Positions 17,681 to 26,713 of a stretch of 44,161 nt of DNA are shown one piece after another; within the stretch, counting starts at the first letter, position 1, and each line of letters starts with the position of its first letter. The stretch covers positions 1-44,161 of the forward strand of contig JAFIGS010000020.1 of assembly GCA_017849615.1 (NCBI GenBank). Direction: 5' to 3'. The notes beneath the pieces are model-generated. The model was not told the DNA's origin. It was given only the letters and a program-made list of their open reading frames with translations, and did not search any database. This stretch comes from Pseudolabrys sp. (GTDB lineage: Bacteria; Pseudomonadota; Alphaproteobacteria; Rhizobiales; Xanthobacteraceae). The position numbers and the translations under genes were made by a program.

Positions 17681-18127
17681 CTAGCGTCCCCGCCCGTCCA
17701 TCGAATAGCGCCCTGCCCCGGTGCCGGCCAGCATCAGGAAGGCGCCGCAGATCGACAGGTTCTTCATCGCATGAATCATGTTGTTGGCCTGCTCGGGGCC
17801 GGCCGGCTCGTTCCAGAAGTCGTGGAAGAAATAGGTCGTGATCGCGGTGAAGACGATGAGCCCGATGGCCGCCAGCCGCGTCTGCAGCCCGACCGCGATC
17901 AACAGCGCGCCGGCGACTTCAGTGACGGCGGCGAGCGTGGCAAGGATCATCGGCTGCGGCAGGCCCTTCGCCGCCAGCATCTCGGCGACGCCGCCCAAGT
18001 CAGTGAACTTCTGGAAACCGGACATCAGATAGATCACGACCAGCGCGATGCGCCCGATCAGCAGGGCGGTGTCCGCGAGCGGCGACGTGGCATAGGCCGG
18101 GCCGACCGGCGTCATGGCGTGCGACAT
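17681..18127 (-). CDS. DoxX family membrane protein
   Basis: A 148-residue integral membrane protein with four hydrophobic segments. The DoxX pattern is 'LIGRIALVVIYLMSGFQKFTD' near residues 22-42 followed by 'VAEMLAAKGLPQPM', then 'VTEVAGALLIAVGLQTRLAAIGL' and 'TTYFFHDFW'. DoxX proteins are linked to quinone chemistry and oxidative stress in some organisms, but their activity is mostly undefined. It lies 65 bases downstream of the threonine ammonia-lyase gene on the same strand. Confidence 0.88.
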   Translation of the reverse strand: MSHAMTPVGPAYATSPLADTALLIGRIALVVIYLMSGFQKFTDLGGVAEMLAAKGLPQPMILATLAAVTEVAGALLIAVGLQTRLAAIGLIVFTAITTYFFHDFWNEPAGPEQANNMIHAMKNLSICGAFLMLAGTGAGRYSMDGRGR

Positions 18128-18192
18128 GTCTCATCTCCGTGGCGAGAGCGCACTCAACCCAGAACGCCGACCGGACGCCCCGGGTTCCCCGC

Positions 18193-19416
18193 TCAATCCG
18201 GCATCGGCCCCGAGCCCAGCCGCTTCGGCTTGTAGCCATCGGCGGCGAGCGCCTCCATAACCTCGCGGGCGTGGGCGGCGTCGCGTGTCTCGATGGTGAC
18301 GTCGAGGCTGGCGCCCTTGGCCGGCACGTCCAGCAGCAGCCGGCGGTGCTCGACCTCCAGGATGTTGGCGCCGAGCTGGCCGAGGCGCGTCGCGATGATG
18401 CCGAGCACGCCCGGCTGGTCCGGGATGATGAGCCGGAAGGCGACGATGCGCGTCTCGCGCTCGAGCTCGCGCACCATGATGGAGGCGAGAATGCGCGGGT
18501 CGATATTGCCGCCGCACAGGATGAGGCCAACGCGTTTACCCTTGAAACGCACCGGCTCGGCCAGCAGCGCGGCCAGCCCGGCGGCGCCGGCGCCCTCGGC
18601 CATGGTCTTCTGCAGCGTGAGATAGGCGTTCACCGCGCGCTCGAGATGCGCCTCATCAACGAGCACGACGTCGGAGACGAGGTCGCGGATGATCGGCAGC
18701 GTCAGCTTGCCGACATTCTTGACCGCAATGCCTTCGGCGAGCGTCGGCCCGCCGACGGGGCGATTGCCGTGCTCCAGCGCGTTCCATACCGCGGGATACA
18801 GCAGCGCCTCGGCGCCGATCACCTCGATCTTCGGATTGCGCGCGCGGGCGGCGATGGCGTTGCCGGAGATCAGCCCGCCGCCGCCGATCGGGATCACCAT
18901 CATGTCCAGATCAGGCACGTCCTCGAACATTTCGAGCGCAATGGTGCCCTGCCCGGCGATCACCTTCTCGTCGTCATAGGGATGCACGAGCGTCATGCCG
19001 CGCTCGGCCTGGATCGCCTCGCAGCGCGCCTGCGCGTCGGCCACGGTTTCGCCGTGCAGCACCACCTCGGCGCCATGCGAGCGCGTCGCCGCCACCTTCA
19101 CATGCGGCGTCGTCACCGGCATGACGATGGTGGCCGGGATGCCGAGCCGCGCGGCGTGATAGGCGACCGACTGGGCGTGGTTGCCGGCCGACATGGCGAC
19201 CACGCCGCGTTTGCGTTCCTCATCGGTCAGCGACGACAGCTTGTTGAGCGCGCCGCGGTCCTTGAACGAATTGGTGACCTGAAGATTCTCGTATTTGACG
19301 AACACCTCGGCCCCGGTCAGCGCCGACAGCCGCGGCGCCGGCAGCATCGGCGTGCGCAGCACCGCCCCGGCGATCACTTTCCGCGCGGCCTCGATATCGG
19401 CGATGGTGACGGTCAC
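18193..19416 (-). CDS. ilvA: Threonine ammonia-lyase with C-terminal ACT domain
   Basis: A 407-residue PLP enzyme deaminating threonine to 2-oxobutanoate. The PLP lysine is in 'NSFKDRGALNKL' near residues 52-63. The phosphate loop is 'PIGGGGLISGNAIAAR'. A single ACT-like domain follows from about residue 325 ('RETRIVAFRLIIPDQPGVLGIIATRL'), as in the shorter catabolic/TdcB-like class rather than E. coli IlvA with two regulatory modules. The GTG at 19416 follows GGAGCC. The frame stays open 62 codons upstream, but that part overlaps the opposite RDD gene's 5' region and lacks homology. Allosteric ligand is not predictable. Confidence 0.9.
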   Translation of the reverse strand: MTVTIADIEAARKVIAGAVLRTPMLPAPRLSALTGAEVFVKYENLQVTNSFKDRGALNKLSSLTDEERKRGVVAMSAGNHAQSVAYHAARLGIPATIVMPVTTPHVKVAATRSHGAEVVLHGETVADAQARCEAIQAERGMTLVHPYDDEKVIAGQGTIALEMFEDVPDLDMMVIPIGGGGLISGNAIAARARNPKIEVIGAEALLYPAVWNALEHGNRPVGGPTLAEGIAVKNVGKLTLPIIRDLVSDVVLVDEAHLERAVNAYLTLQKTMAEGAGAAGLAALLAEPVRFKGKRVGLILCGGNIDPRILASIMVRELERETRIVAFRLIIPDQPGVLGIIATRLGQLGANILEVEHRRLLLDVPAKGASLDVTIETRDAAHAREVMEALAADGYKPKRLGSGPMPD

Positions 19417-19572
19417 GAAAGGCTCCGATTCTGGCAGTTCTGCCGCACCATGCCGCAGGTCGGCCCGGCATGCCAATTGCCTTGCCAACCGGCCGCCGCC
19501 CCTTGCGGAGGCTTCGGCGGCGGGCCATTTCCGGGTATGATGGCGCAAACTACAGAGTCTCGGGGCCCTTGA

Positions 19573-20100
19573 ATGTCGATTTCGATGGATGTCCGGCCGC
19601 ATGCCTATGATCCGGACCTAAATCCTGAATTCTTCGAGGGCGTGCTGGCGCGACGAATCCTGGCCTTCCTCATCGATTTCGTGTGCATCGGCGCGCCGGT
19701 CATTCTGGCGGCCATGATCATCTTCGTGTTCGGCATCGTCACGCTCGGCCTCGGCTGGGCGCTGTACTGGCTGCTGCCGCCGGCCTCCGTCATCTGGGCC
19801 GTTGTCTATTTCGGCCTCGGCGTCGCCGGCGAGCGCTCGGCCACCGTCGGCATGCGGGTGATGGATCTGGAGATGCGCACCTGGTACGGCGCGCCGGCCT
19901 ATTTCGTGCTCGGCGCCGTCCACGTCATCCTGTTCTGGATTTCGGTGTCGGCGCTGACGCCGTTCATTCTGCTGGTCGCGTTCCTGAACCGCCGCAAGCG
20001 GCTGCTGCACGACATCCTGCTCGGCACCGTGATCGTCAACAATGCCGAACGGGCCGCTGCCCTGCGCGGCTTTGCCGCCACCCCGGCGCGGCCGCTTTGA
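19573..20100 (+). CDS. RDD family membrane protein
   Basis: A 175-residue membrane protein. The defining motif is 'RRILAFLIDFVCIG', i.e. R-x-x-A-x-x-x-D in helix 1. Helix 2 lies near 'LGWALYWLLPPASVIWAVVYFGLG', and the C-terminal part reads 'FLNRRKRLLHDILLGTVIV' with the H-D characteristic of RDD. A function in ion transport has been proposed for some members only. Two Met codons (1 and 5) are possible starts. Divergent from the threonine ammonia-lyase gene. Confidence 0.9.
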   Translation: MSISMDVRPHAYDPDLNPEFFEGVLARRILAFLIDFVCIGAPVILAAMIIFVFGIVTLGLGWALYWLLPPASVIWAVVYFGLGVAGERSATVGMRVMDLEMRTWYGAPAYFVLGAVHVILFWISVSALTPFILLVAFLNRRKRLLHDILLGTVIVNNAERAAALRGFAATPARPL

Positions 20101-20138
20101 CGCCGGGGCCGGGTCGCGCGATGCTGGAGGGAAACATC

Positions 20139-20159
20139 ATGTCCTGGCGCGTTGAATGA
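20139..20159 (+). other. Possible six-codon leader ORF ahead of bpt
   Basis: A strong GGAGGG lies 8 bases before an ATG that opens the six-codon frame MSWRVE and stops at TGA. The bpt start lies about 26 bases later. This could couple translation into bpt, or the site may be fortuitous. Frame and spacing are seen directly; the role is inference. Confidence 0.3.
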
Positions 20160-20184
20160 CAGACCAACCGACAGACCGGAAACC

Positions 20185-20934
20185 GTGACCCAGCACTCCC
20201 GCGACACGCCGCAATTCTACCTGACCGCGCCATCGCCCTGCCCGTACCTCAAGGGCCAGGAAGAGCGGAAGGTGTTCACGCATCTGGTCGGCTCGCGCGC
20301 CGGCGAGCTCAACGACCTTCTGACCCATGGCGGTTTCCGCCGCAGCCAGTCGATCGCCTACCGGCCGGCTTGCGAGACCTGCCGCGCCTGCGTCTCGGTG
20401 CGCGTCGTGGTCAAGGACTTCCAGCCGTCGCGCAACATGCGGCGCAACCTCGATCTCAACAGCGACGTCATCGGCGACATGCGCGCGCCGGCGCCGACCT
20501 CGGAGCAGTATTCGGTCTTCCGCGCCTATCTCGATGCCCGCCACCGCGACGGTGGCATGGTCGATATGACCGTGCTCGACTACGCCATGATGGTCGAGGA
20601 CAGCCATGTCGAGACCCGCGTCGTCAACTACCGCAGGCGCGACGCCGATTCCGGCTTCACGCACCGCGGCGGCGGCGATCTGATGGCGGTGGCGCTCACC
20701 GACGTTCTGTCGGACGGGTTGTCGATGGTCTATTCGTTCTTCGACCCGGAAGAAGCGCACCGCTCGCTCGGTACCTTCATGATCCTCGACCACATCGAGC
20801 GCGCCAGGGCGATGGGCCTGCCTTACGTCTACCTCGGCTACTGGGTGCGCGGCTCCAAGAAGATGGACTACAAGGGCCGCTTCCTGCCCCAGGAGCGCCT
20901 GCTGCCGGCGGGGTGGACACGGGTGGACCGGTAG
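20185..20934 (+). CDS. bpt: Aspartate/glutamate leucyltransferase
   Basis: A 249-residue N-end-rule enzyme that transfers leucine from Leu-tRNA to proteins with N-terminal Asp or Glu, marking them for ClpS/ClpAP. The conserved N-terminal block '[11 protein letters not shown]' and the '[16 protein letters not shown]' segment with its Cys pair are typical of ATE1-like Bpt proteins. The C-terminal half has '[21 protein letters not shown]' and '[17 protein letters not shown]'. The GTG at 20185 gives [13 protein letters not shown], matching homologous N-termini; a TTG at 20152 is in frame upstream. The RDD gene precedes it on the same strand. Confidence 0.93.
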   Translation: MTQHSRDTPQFYLTAPSPCPYLKGQEERKVFTHLVGSRAGELNDLLTHGGFRRSQSIAYRPACETCRACVSVRVVVKDFQPSRNMRRNLDLNSDVIGDMRAPAPTSEQYSVFRAYLDARHRDGGMVDMTVLDYAMMVEDSHVETRVVNYRRRDADSGFTHRGGGDLMAVALTDVLSDGLSMVYSFFDPEEAHRSLGTFMILDHIERARAMGLPYVYLGYWVRGSKKMDYKGRFLPQERLLPAGWTRVDR

Positions 20935-21024
20935 CGCCCCACGGGTTGCCGCGTGCCGGTGTGGCTATCGAACGACATGGCGCCGTGGTAAGCGCGCCGG
21001 AGTGATCCCTCCGCGAGCAACTTC

Positions 21025-21483
21025 ATGAGATCCGCCAAGACGCCCGCCGGCCCGGCCAACGCGCCGGCTCCCTTCGATCCCGCCGCGGCCGGCTGGACGC
21101 CCTACAGCGACGAAGGCTTCATCGGCCTCGTCGGGCCGTTCTGGCAGCGCTCGCATGGCGACGGCTTCCACTACGCCTTCCTCGCCGAGCCCAAGCACCA
21201 CAACCTGCGCGGCGTCGTGCAGGGCGGCATGATCATGACCTTCGCCGACCGCGCCATGGGCATGGCGGCGCGTCACGCCAACCACAACCAGCCGCAGGCC
21301 ACCATTCAGCTCGATGTGCATTTCATCGACGCGGTGGAGATCGGCGAATTCGTCGAGGCGCATTGCCGGGTCGTGCGCAAGACGCGCACGCTGATCTTCA
21401 TGGAGGCCGACCTTGTCGTTGGCCCGCGGGTCGTGGCGACCGCGCACGGCGTGTGGAAGATCTTGCGGGCGAAGGCGGGTTAA
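21025..21483 (+). CDS. PaaI-type hotdog thioesterase
   Basis: A 152-residue single hotdog domain. The central helix and active-site region is 'VVQGGMIMTFADRAMGMAAR' near residues 64-83, with the acidic residue expected to act in thioester hydrolysis. The following strands are 'TIQLDVHFIDAVEIGEFVEAHCRV' and 'TLIFMEADLVV', the usual PaaI arrangement. The first 30 residues are Pro/Ala-rich and probably disordered. Acyl-CoA substrate unknown. It follows bpt by 90 bases and ends just before a palindromic repeat. Confidence 0.87.
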   Translation: MRSAKTPAGPANAPAPFDPAAAGWTPYSDEGFIGLVGPFWQRSHGDGFHYAFLAEPKHHNLRGVVQGGMIMTFADRAMGMAARHANHNQPQATIQLDVHFIDAVEIGEFVEAHCRVVRKTRTLIFMEADLVVGPRVVATAHGVWKILRAKAG

Positions 21484-21491
21484 CAGCCGTC

Positions 21492-21572
21492 GTAGCCCGG
21501 ATGGAGCGAAGCGTAATCCGGGATTGAACGCGCGATGCAAGCCCCGGATTTCGCTGCGCTCATCCGGGCTAC
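21492..21572. repeat. GTAGCCCGGATGGAGCGAAGC palindromic repeat, copy 2
   Basis: The arms GTAGCCCGGATGGAGCGAAGC and GCGCTCATCCGGGCTAC are near-perfect inverted partners, with an inner AATCCGGG/CCCCGGATT pair. Same family as 225-303. It fills the space between the thioesterase stop and the convergent parC stop. Confidence 0.9.
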
Positions 21573-21591
21573 ACGCGCCGCTCCGCTACGA

Positions 21592-23877
21592 TCACTCTTC
21601 CGTCTTCTTCGCCGCCGGCGCGCCGCGGAACTTGTTGTTCTTCGGCAGGCCCTGCGCGATGCGGCCGGCATCGGCGCGGTTGCCGCGCCAGTCCTTGAGG
21701 TCCTTCATCGTCAGGGTCTGGGTGCGCCCGGCCCCGTCGACCCATGACAGGCCGTCGGCGGCCTTGAAGGTCGTGATGTCGGACAGGCCCTTCTGCAGAT
21801 AGCGCTGCAGGCGCACGCCGCGGCCCTTGGTCATTTCCGGCACCTGATCCAGGCCGAACACCACCATCTTGCGGTTCTCGCCGATGACCGCGACGGTGTC
21901 GCCGTCGACGACATTGAGCGCGGCGGCCTTGTCGGGCGCCTTCAGGTTCAACACCTGCTTGCCCTTGCGCGTCGTGCCGAGGCACTCGTCCTCGGGCACG
22001 ACGAAGCCGTTGCCGTCATAGCTGACGACAAGGAACTTGCGCCCGCCCTGGTACGCGAGACCCGAGACGATATCGGCATCGGCGTCGATGTCGAAGAACA
22101 TGCGGATCGGTTCGCCATGGCCGCGGCCGCCCGGCAGCTTGGAGGCGTCGAGCGTGTAGAACTTGCCGTTGCCGGCGAAGATCAGGATCTTGGCCGTGGT
22201 CTCGGTCTGGAACGCGAATTTCAGCGCGTCGTCGGTCTTGAACGAAACGCCGGACAGATCGAACTGGTGGCCGCGCAGCGCGCGGATCCAGCCCTTCTCC
22301 GACACCACCACCGTGATCGGCTCGCGCACGGCGAGCGCTTCCTCGATCGCGGCCTCGTCATGCTCGAGCGCGGTGGAGAATTCGGTGCGCCGCTTGCCGA
22401 GTTCGGTCTTGGGGCCGAACTGCGTTTTCAGCTCCCTGACCTGCGCGGCGATCGCCTTCCACTGCAGATCGGTCGAGCCGATCAGCTTCCGAAGACCGGC
22501 GGCCTCCTCGGTGAGCTTCTTCTCCTCGCCGCGGATTTCCATTTCCTCGAGCTTGCGCAAGTTGCGCAGGCGCATGTTGAGGATGGCGTCGGCCTGCACC
22601 TCGGTGATCTTGAAGGTCTTGATCAGGACCGGCTTGGGCTCGTCCTCGGTGCGGATGATCTTGATGACCTTGTCGAGGTTCAGATAGGCGACGAGGTAGC
22701 CGCCGAGCACTTCGAGGCGATGCTCGATCTCGGCCAGACGATGCCTGGAGCGGCGCAAGAGAACGTCGCGGCGATGCTCCAGCCATTCGGTCAGCGCCTC
22801 GGCGAGGCCAAGCACCTTGGGGATGCGGCCTTTCACCAGCACGTTCATGTTCAGCGGAATGCGCGTCTCGAGCTCGGTGAGCTTGAAAAGCGACTCCATG
22901 AGGATCGTCGCATCCACCGTGCGCGCCCGCGGCTCGATGACCAGGCGCACGTCTTCGGCGGACTCGTCGCGGATGTCGGCGACCAGCGGCAGCTTGCGCT
23001 CGTTGAGCAACTCGGCGAGCTTCTCGACGAGGCGCGACTTCTGCACCAGCCACGGCATCTCCGTGATGACAATGTTGTAGGTGCCGCGCGCACCCTCCTC
23101 CACGTTCCATTTGGCGCGCACGCGGAACGAGCCGCGGCCCGTGTTGTACGCCTCGGCGATGGCTTCCGGCGGATCGACGATGATGCCGCCGGTCGGGAAA
23201 TCGGGACCCTTGACGTATTTCAGCAAAGTCTTGGAGCGCGCGTTCGGCGTCTCGATCAGATGCAGCGCGGCGTCGGCGAGCTCGGCGATGTTGTGCGGCG
23301 GGATCGACGTCGCCATGCCGACCGCGATGCCCTGCGAGCCGTTGGCCAGCAGGTTCGGGATGGCCGCCGGCAGCACCACCGGCTCGTCGTTGGAGCCGTC
23401 ATAGCTGGGGCGGAAGTCGACCGCGTCCTCGTCGATGCCGTCGAGCAGCAGCTTGGCCACTTCGGTGAGGCGCGATTCCGTGTAACGCATCGCCGCCGCG
23501 TTATCGCCGTCGATATTGCCGAAGTTGCCCTGGCCGTCGACCAGCGGGTAACGCTGCGCGAAATCCTGCGCCAGACGCACCATGGCGTCGTAGATCGCCT
23601 GGTCGCCATGCGGATGGAAGTTGCCCATCACATCGCCGACCACCTTAGCCGACTTCTTGAAGGCGGCGCCCGGATCGAGGCGCAGTGAGCGCATCACGTG
23701 CAGGATGCGGCGGTGCACCGGCTTGAGCCCGTCGCGCGCGTCCGGCAGCGCCCGGTTCATGATGGTGGACAGCGCGTAGGCCAGGTAGCGCTCTTCCAGC
23801 GCCGACTGCAGCGCCACCGGCTCGACGATGCCGCCCGGCGGGCCGCCGTTATTGGAGGGAATCACTTTTTTTGCCAT
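21592..23877 (-). CDS. parC: DNA topoisomerase IV subunit A
   Basis: A 761-residue type IIA topoisomerase subunit that breaks and rejoins DNA to decatenate daughter chromosomes with ParE. The catalytic Tyr is in '[14 protein letters not shown]' (about Tyr132). The winged-helix block '[11 protein letters not shown]' lies near 52-62 and the quinolone-pocket loop is '[15 protein letters not shown]' near 85-99. The long coiled-coil and gate region follows, and a C-terminal beta-pinwheel begins around residue 510. ATG at 23877 was chosen (MAKKVIPSN). It is the last gene of the era-recO-parC string, separated from recO by two inserted plus-strand genes. Confidence 0.95.
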   Translation of the reverse strand: MAKKVIPSNNGGPPGGIVEPVALQSALEERYLAYALSTIMNRALPDARDGLKPVHRRILHVMRSLRLDPGAAFKKSAKVVGDVMGNFHPHGDQAIYDAMVRLAQDFAQRYPLVDGQGNFGNIDGDNAAAMRYTESRLTEVAKLLLDGIDEDAVDFRPSYDGSNDEPVVLPAAIPNLLANGSQGIAVGMATSIPPHNIAELADAALHLIETPNARSKTLLKYVKGPDFPTGGIIVDPPEAIAEAYNTGRGSFRVRAKWNVEEGARGTYNIVITEMPWLVQKSRLVEKLAELLNERKLPLVADIRDESAEDVRLVIEPRARTVDATILMESLFKLTELETRIPLNMNVLVKGRIPKVLGLAEALTEWLEHRRDVLLRRSRHRLAEIEHRLEVLGGYLVAYLNLDKVIKIIRTEDEPKPVLIKTFKITEVQADAILNMRLRNLRKLEEMEIRGEEKKLTEEAAGLRKLIGSTDLQWKAIAAQVRELKTQFGPKTELGKRRTEFSTALEHDEAAIEEALAVREPITVVVSEKGWIRALRGHQFDLSGVSFKTDDALKFAFQTETTAKILIFAGNGKFYTLDASKLPGGRGHGEPIRMFFDIDADADIVSGLAYQGGRKFLVVSYDGNGFVVPEDECLGTTRKGKQVLNLKAPDKAAALNVVDGDTVAVIGENRKMVVFGLDQVPEMTKGRGVRLQRYLQKGLSDITTFKAADGLSWVDGAGRTQTLTMKDLKDWRGNRADAGRIAQGLPKNNKFRGAPAAKKTEE

Positions 23878-24187
23878 GCGGCACGGGATACTGCGGCACG
23901 GCGGGTCGAACAAGGCCCCCGAATCGTCCCGGTCCGGGGCCCATGAACCGCCGATGAATGCGTCAGCCAGCCAAGATTCGAAAATTCGTCGCTATCGTGC
24001 GAACCGGAAGCGACTTCGGGCGTTCCTTGCGGCGGAAATCCGCGCTGGAACCAAAACGACGGATTCTGCGCAATGGCCAATTGTCGGCTGAAGTTGTGAT
24101 CCCTGTCACAGCCGGAACCTTGCGGCCCGGCATGATGCACCAACAACCGGCGCCACCTTCACGGCGTCGTTACCCGGAGGAAATAAA
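23878..24187. other. 310-base gap between parC and the small secreted genes
   Basis: No coding region is convincing here, though short frames are open. It must contain the divergent promoters for parC and for the gene at 24188. GTGATCCCTGTCACAG at about 24095-24110 carries a small inverted pair that could be an operator. The 3' end has GGAGGAAAT directly before the next ATG. No tRNA or known riboswitch was recognised. Confidence 0.4.
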
Positions 24188-24433
24188 ATGCGCGCCTTGA
24201 TCCTTTCGTCCCTGTTCGCCGTGGGCCTCGGGCTCGCCGGTGCCACGTCAGCCAGCGCCGCGCCGATCGCCGACATCAACGCCGCCGTGGCCGGCCAGAC
24301 CGCGGTCGATCATGTCCAGTATTACTACCGCCACCGCCCGCGCCATCGCGTACGCTGCAACAACGTCCGCGTCTGCCGCATGACGCCGTGGGGCCGCCGC
24401 TGCCACTGGGAACGCATCTGCCGCCGCTGGTAA
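24188..24433 (+). CDS. Small secreted Cys/Arg-rich protein, paralogue 1
   Basis: An 81-residue precursor with a clear signal peptide (MRALILSSLFAVGLGLAGATSASA, cleavage near residue 24). The mature part is short and basic, with 'VQYYYRHRPRHRVRCNNVRVC' followed by 'RMTPWGRRCHWERICRRW'. Four Cys in C-x5-C-x8-C-x5-C spacing suggest two disulfides. GGAGGAAAT lies 5-8 bases before the ATG. The C-terminal half is shared with the gene at 24623, so the two arose by duplication. A strong terminator follows at once. Function unknown. Confidence 0.75.
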   Translation: MRALILSSLFAVGLGLAGATSASAAPIADINAAVAGQTAVDHVQYYYRHRPRHRVRCNNVRVCRMTPWGRRCHWERICRRW

Positions 24434-24454
24434 TCGCGAATTCTGACGATCTTC

Positions 24455-24486
24455 AAACGGCCCGGCGGCATCGCCGGGCCGTTTTG
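24455..24486 (+). terminator. Rho-independent terminator after paralogue 1
   Basis: AAACGGCCCGGCG, a three-base loop region, then CGCCGGGCCGTTTT: a long GC stem followed by a short T-run. It lies 22 bases after the stop at 24433. Confidence 0.88.
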
Positions 24487-24622
24487 CATTAATTTTATCT
24501 CGCGGAGAGCATCCGCCGCCGGCCGGGCCTATAATTTGAAACTACGATTCCAAATTCGATCGGCGCAGGCTTCAAGCTGTGCCGGTCGAATGCTTCACCA
24601 AGCCCCAACCGGAGAAAACCCA

Positions 24623-24853
24623 ATGCGTAAGCTTGCGCTGTCGGCTCTCGTCACCCTCGGTCTCGGTCTTGTCGTGTCATCGGCCGCCGTGGCCGCGCCG
24701 CTATCGGCCGGCGCTGCCGGTCTGAGCACCGCGACGATCTCGGCCTCGCTGATCGAACAGACCGCCGTGCGCTGCCGCAACGTCCGCGTCTGCCGCATGA
24801 CGCCGTGGGGCCGCCGCTGCCGCGTCGACCGCGTCTGCCGCCGCGTCTGGTAA
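24623..24853 (+). CDS. Small secreted Cys/Arg-rich protein, paralogue 2
   Basis: A 76-residue precursor with a signal peptide (MRKLALSALVTLGLGLVVSSAAVAA). The C-terminal part 'VRCRNVRVCRMTPWGRRCRVDR' is nearly the same as in the gene at 24188, with all four Cys and the PWGRRC core kept, whereas the 30-residue linker between signal and core differs. The ATG at 24623 follows GGAGAAAA; an upstream in-frame ATG at 24536 is not needed. Each paralogue has its own leader DNA and terminator, so they are separate transcription units. Confidence 0.75.
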   Translation: MRKLALSALVTLGLGLVVSSAAVAAPLSAGAAGLSTATISASLIEQTAVRCRNVRVCRMTPWGRRCRVDRVCRRVW

Positions 24854-24875
24854 GCGCGACCGTCCGCGCGATGAG

Positions 24876-24905
24876 AAAAGGCCCGGCAAATCGTCGGGCC
24901 TTTTC
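24876..24905. terminator. Bidirectional terminator between paralogue 2 and recO
   Basis: GAAAAGGCCCGGCAAATCG/TCGGGCCTTTTC forms a stem of about 11 base pairs flanked by A and T runs on both sides. It therefore suits both the plus-strand small gene and the convergent recO (stop at 24918). Confidence 0.88.
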
Positions 24906-24917
24906 ATTTGATTATCG

Positions 24918-25652
24918 TCAGGCGACCTTGGGCACCGCCCGCGCCAGCGCCGCGAGAAAATGCATGCGCTCATCGGCGAGCTGCATGCCGCGCGGCTCCA
25001 GCACGTGGCGAGCCAGGAAAAAACCGGTGAGCGCGAAGCCGTCATCCAGATCGCTGCCGCGAGGATTGACGCCCGCGTCGAGGAGAAACGGCGGCAGCTT
25101 GAACATGCGGTCGGCATAAGGCGCCCCCGCCTCGCGCGACACCGCCCGGCCCGATTTCGGCGAAACGTAGATCAGGTCTTCGGTGGCGCCGGTGGCGGCG
25201 CATTCTTCGAGATCCAGGCCGAAGCCGAGTTCGGACAGAAGCTGCATCTCGAAGCGCGCGACTTCCGGCGCCGCCCAGGCCGCATTCTCGAGACCGTCCA
25301 GGATGGTTTCGAATTCGACGAACAGACCCTCATGCGGGTCGCGCTCGGGCAACAGCCGCATCAGCGCGGCAAGGTGCGACACGCCATAGATGGCATGCGG
25401 CGAACCGAAGTAGTTGGACGCGCGCTGGCGCAGCGGCTCGACGGTGTAGTTGCCCATGTGATCTTCGAGCCGGGCGCGCCACGTCGCGGACACGCTGTTG
25501 CCGGGCTGCAGCACCGGTTTCATGCGCGTGCCGAAACCGCCACGCACCATGCCGACATGGCGGCCGTGCTCGCGCGTCATCAGCTCGAGGATGGCGGACG
25601 CTTCCCCATGCCGCCGCACGCCGATCACGATGCCTTCATCGGTCCATTGCAT
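24918..25652 (-). CDS. recO: DNA repair protein RecO
   Basis: A 244-residue recombination mediator that, with RecR, loads RecA on SSB-coated gaps. The N-terminal OB-fold is seen as '[39 protein letters not shown]' in separate family blocks (quote shortened: [12 protein letters not shown]). The helical second half has '[22 protein letters not shown]', typical of RecO. The usual zinc Cys set of some RecO proteins is not complete here, as in other alphaproteobacteria. It would normally adjoin era, but a three-gene plus-strand cassette lies between. Confidence 0.93.
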   Translation of the reverse strand: MQWTDEGIVIGVRRHGEASAILELMTREHGRHVGMVRGGFGTRMKPVLQPGNSVSATWRARLEDHMGNYTVEPLRQRASNYFGSPHAIYGVSHLAALMRLLPERDPHEGLFVEFETILDGLENAAWAAPEVARFEMQLLSELGFGLDLEECAATGATEDLIYVSPKSGRAVSREAGAPYADRMFKLPPFLLDAGVNPRGSDLDDGFALTGFFLARHVLEPRGMQLADERMHFLAALARAVPKVA

Positions 25653-25663
25653 GTCTGTCGTTC

Positions 25664-25720
25664 GTCATTCCGGGCACGAGAGATCGGCGAGCAAGCCCGC
25701 AAGACATACTCCTGGAATCG
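25664..25720. repeat. Degenerate GTCATTCCGGG repeat half
   Basis: It begins GTCATTCCGGGCACGAGAG and ends near CTCCTGGAATCGGGG; the right-hand outer arm is missing or decayed. It lies just upstream of recO, at the boundary to the inserted three-gene cassette. Confidence 0.5.
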
Positions 25721-25871
25721 GGGGAAATCACGGTGCCGCGTGACCCTTTGACGACCTGCCGCGAGAAAATCCACCGCTTGACGAGCAACGTGTATAATTG
25801 CATTATTCCCGCTTTGGTTGCAAATCGCGACCGGCGAGTTCGACTTCGGTTGCGTCAGTGGGGAGACGGCA

Positions 25872-26681
25872 ATGTCGAAAGTGCTCGGAAAGGCGACTTA
25901 CAGCGCCTATCGCCAGGACAACATCGTTCACGTGATCGCCGAGGGCGAAAAGCCCTACCTGCAGACGAAGGTGACGATCGAGCAACTGCCCTTCATGATC
26001 TACCCGCCAATCTACGCGCTGTATTTCGAAACATCAGGCATCACCATTCCCGTCATCGTTCCCTTCGTGATCGAACGGGCCATCACCAACTTTCCATCGA
26101 GCGCCAAATCGATTTCGATCGAGGACGCAACCGGCCACCATTCGATCCCGATCGACACGCGCGCAAGCGCCTCGACCGGCGCGCACGCCCTGGCCCTGAG
26201 CGAAGCGGCGGCCGCCGGCAATGTCTGCGTATTCCGGCAACTGGGCACGGAGCGACTGCTGATCGCCGCTTGCGATGCCATCCTGCCCGCCATCTATACC
26301 CGGGTTTTTGGCCCCGCCAGCTACGCCGAATGTCAGCAATATGTGGCGACCCACGCCCTGCGGCCGGTTTTCGATGTCCGGAAGGAAAGTTTCAAGGCGT
26401 GGATCGACTTCATGCCGGGCGGCCCGCCAAAGCTGATCGTCATCGGCGAAGTGACCACCGGACCCGCAATCGGCGTTCAACTGATCAAGGCCGTGCCGCA
26501 GGGCATCAACCCCAACATCCTCATCCTCGATATCGTCCTGACGCCGGGTACGGGCCGGGTCAGCACGCCGGTGCCGCAGCCCGTGCGCTACGAGGAATCC
26601 CCGCCCGCCAACACATACACCGATGTCACCATTCGCTCGGGCGCCGACAGCTTCACGATACCCGTCGGACAAACGCATTAG
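25872..26681 (+). CDS. Unknown protein A of three-gene cassette, internally duplicated
   Basis: A 269-residue protein with no family I recognise, no signal peptide and no clear membrane helix. Residues 21-57 (VIAEGEKP...IYPPIYALYF) and 190-228 (VIGEVTTGP...INPNILILDI) look like two copies of one beta-rich unit. Both are followed by a second shared strand pair, 'KSISIEDATGHHSIPI' near 79-94 and 'DVTIRSGADSFTIPV' near 251-265. The middle (about 105-185) is unrelated, with helical 'ERLLIAACDAILPAIY'. GGGGAGA precedes the ATG; the frame is open 18 codons further. It leads the cassette 25872-27454. Confidence 0.75.
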   Translation: MSKVLGKATYSAYRQDNIVHVIAEGEKPYLQTKVTIEQLPFMIYPPIYALYFETSGITIPVIVPFVIERAITNFPSSAKSISIEDATGHHSIPIDTRASASTGAHALALSEAAAAGNVCVFRQLGTERLLIAACDAILPAIYTRVFGPASYAECQQYVATHALRPVFDVRKESFKAWIDFMPGGPPKLIVIGEVTTGPAIGVQLIKAVPQGINPNILILDIVLTPGTGRVSTPVPQPVRYEESPPANTYTDVTIRSGADSFTIPVGQTH

Positions 26682-26713
26682 GTCGTCGAGGTTACAGCAA
26701 ACGGAGGTGAGCC

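Noticed and set aside
24188-24853. Toxin-antitoxin pair
   Set aside because: Both products have signal peptides and are paralogues of each other, with a terminator between, which does not fit a toxin with its antitoxin.
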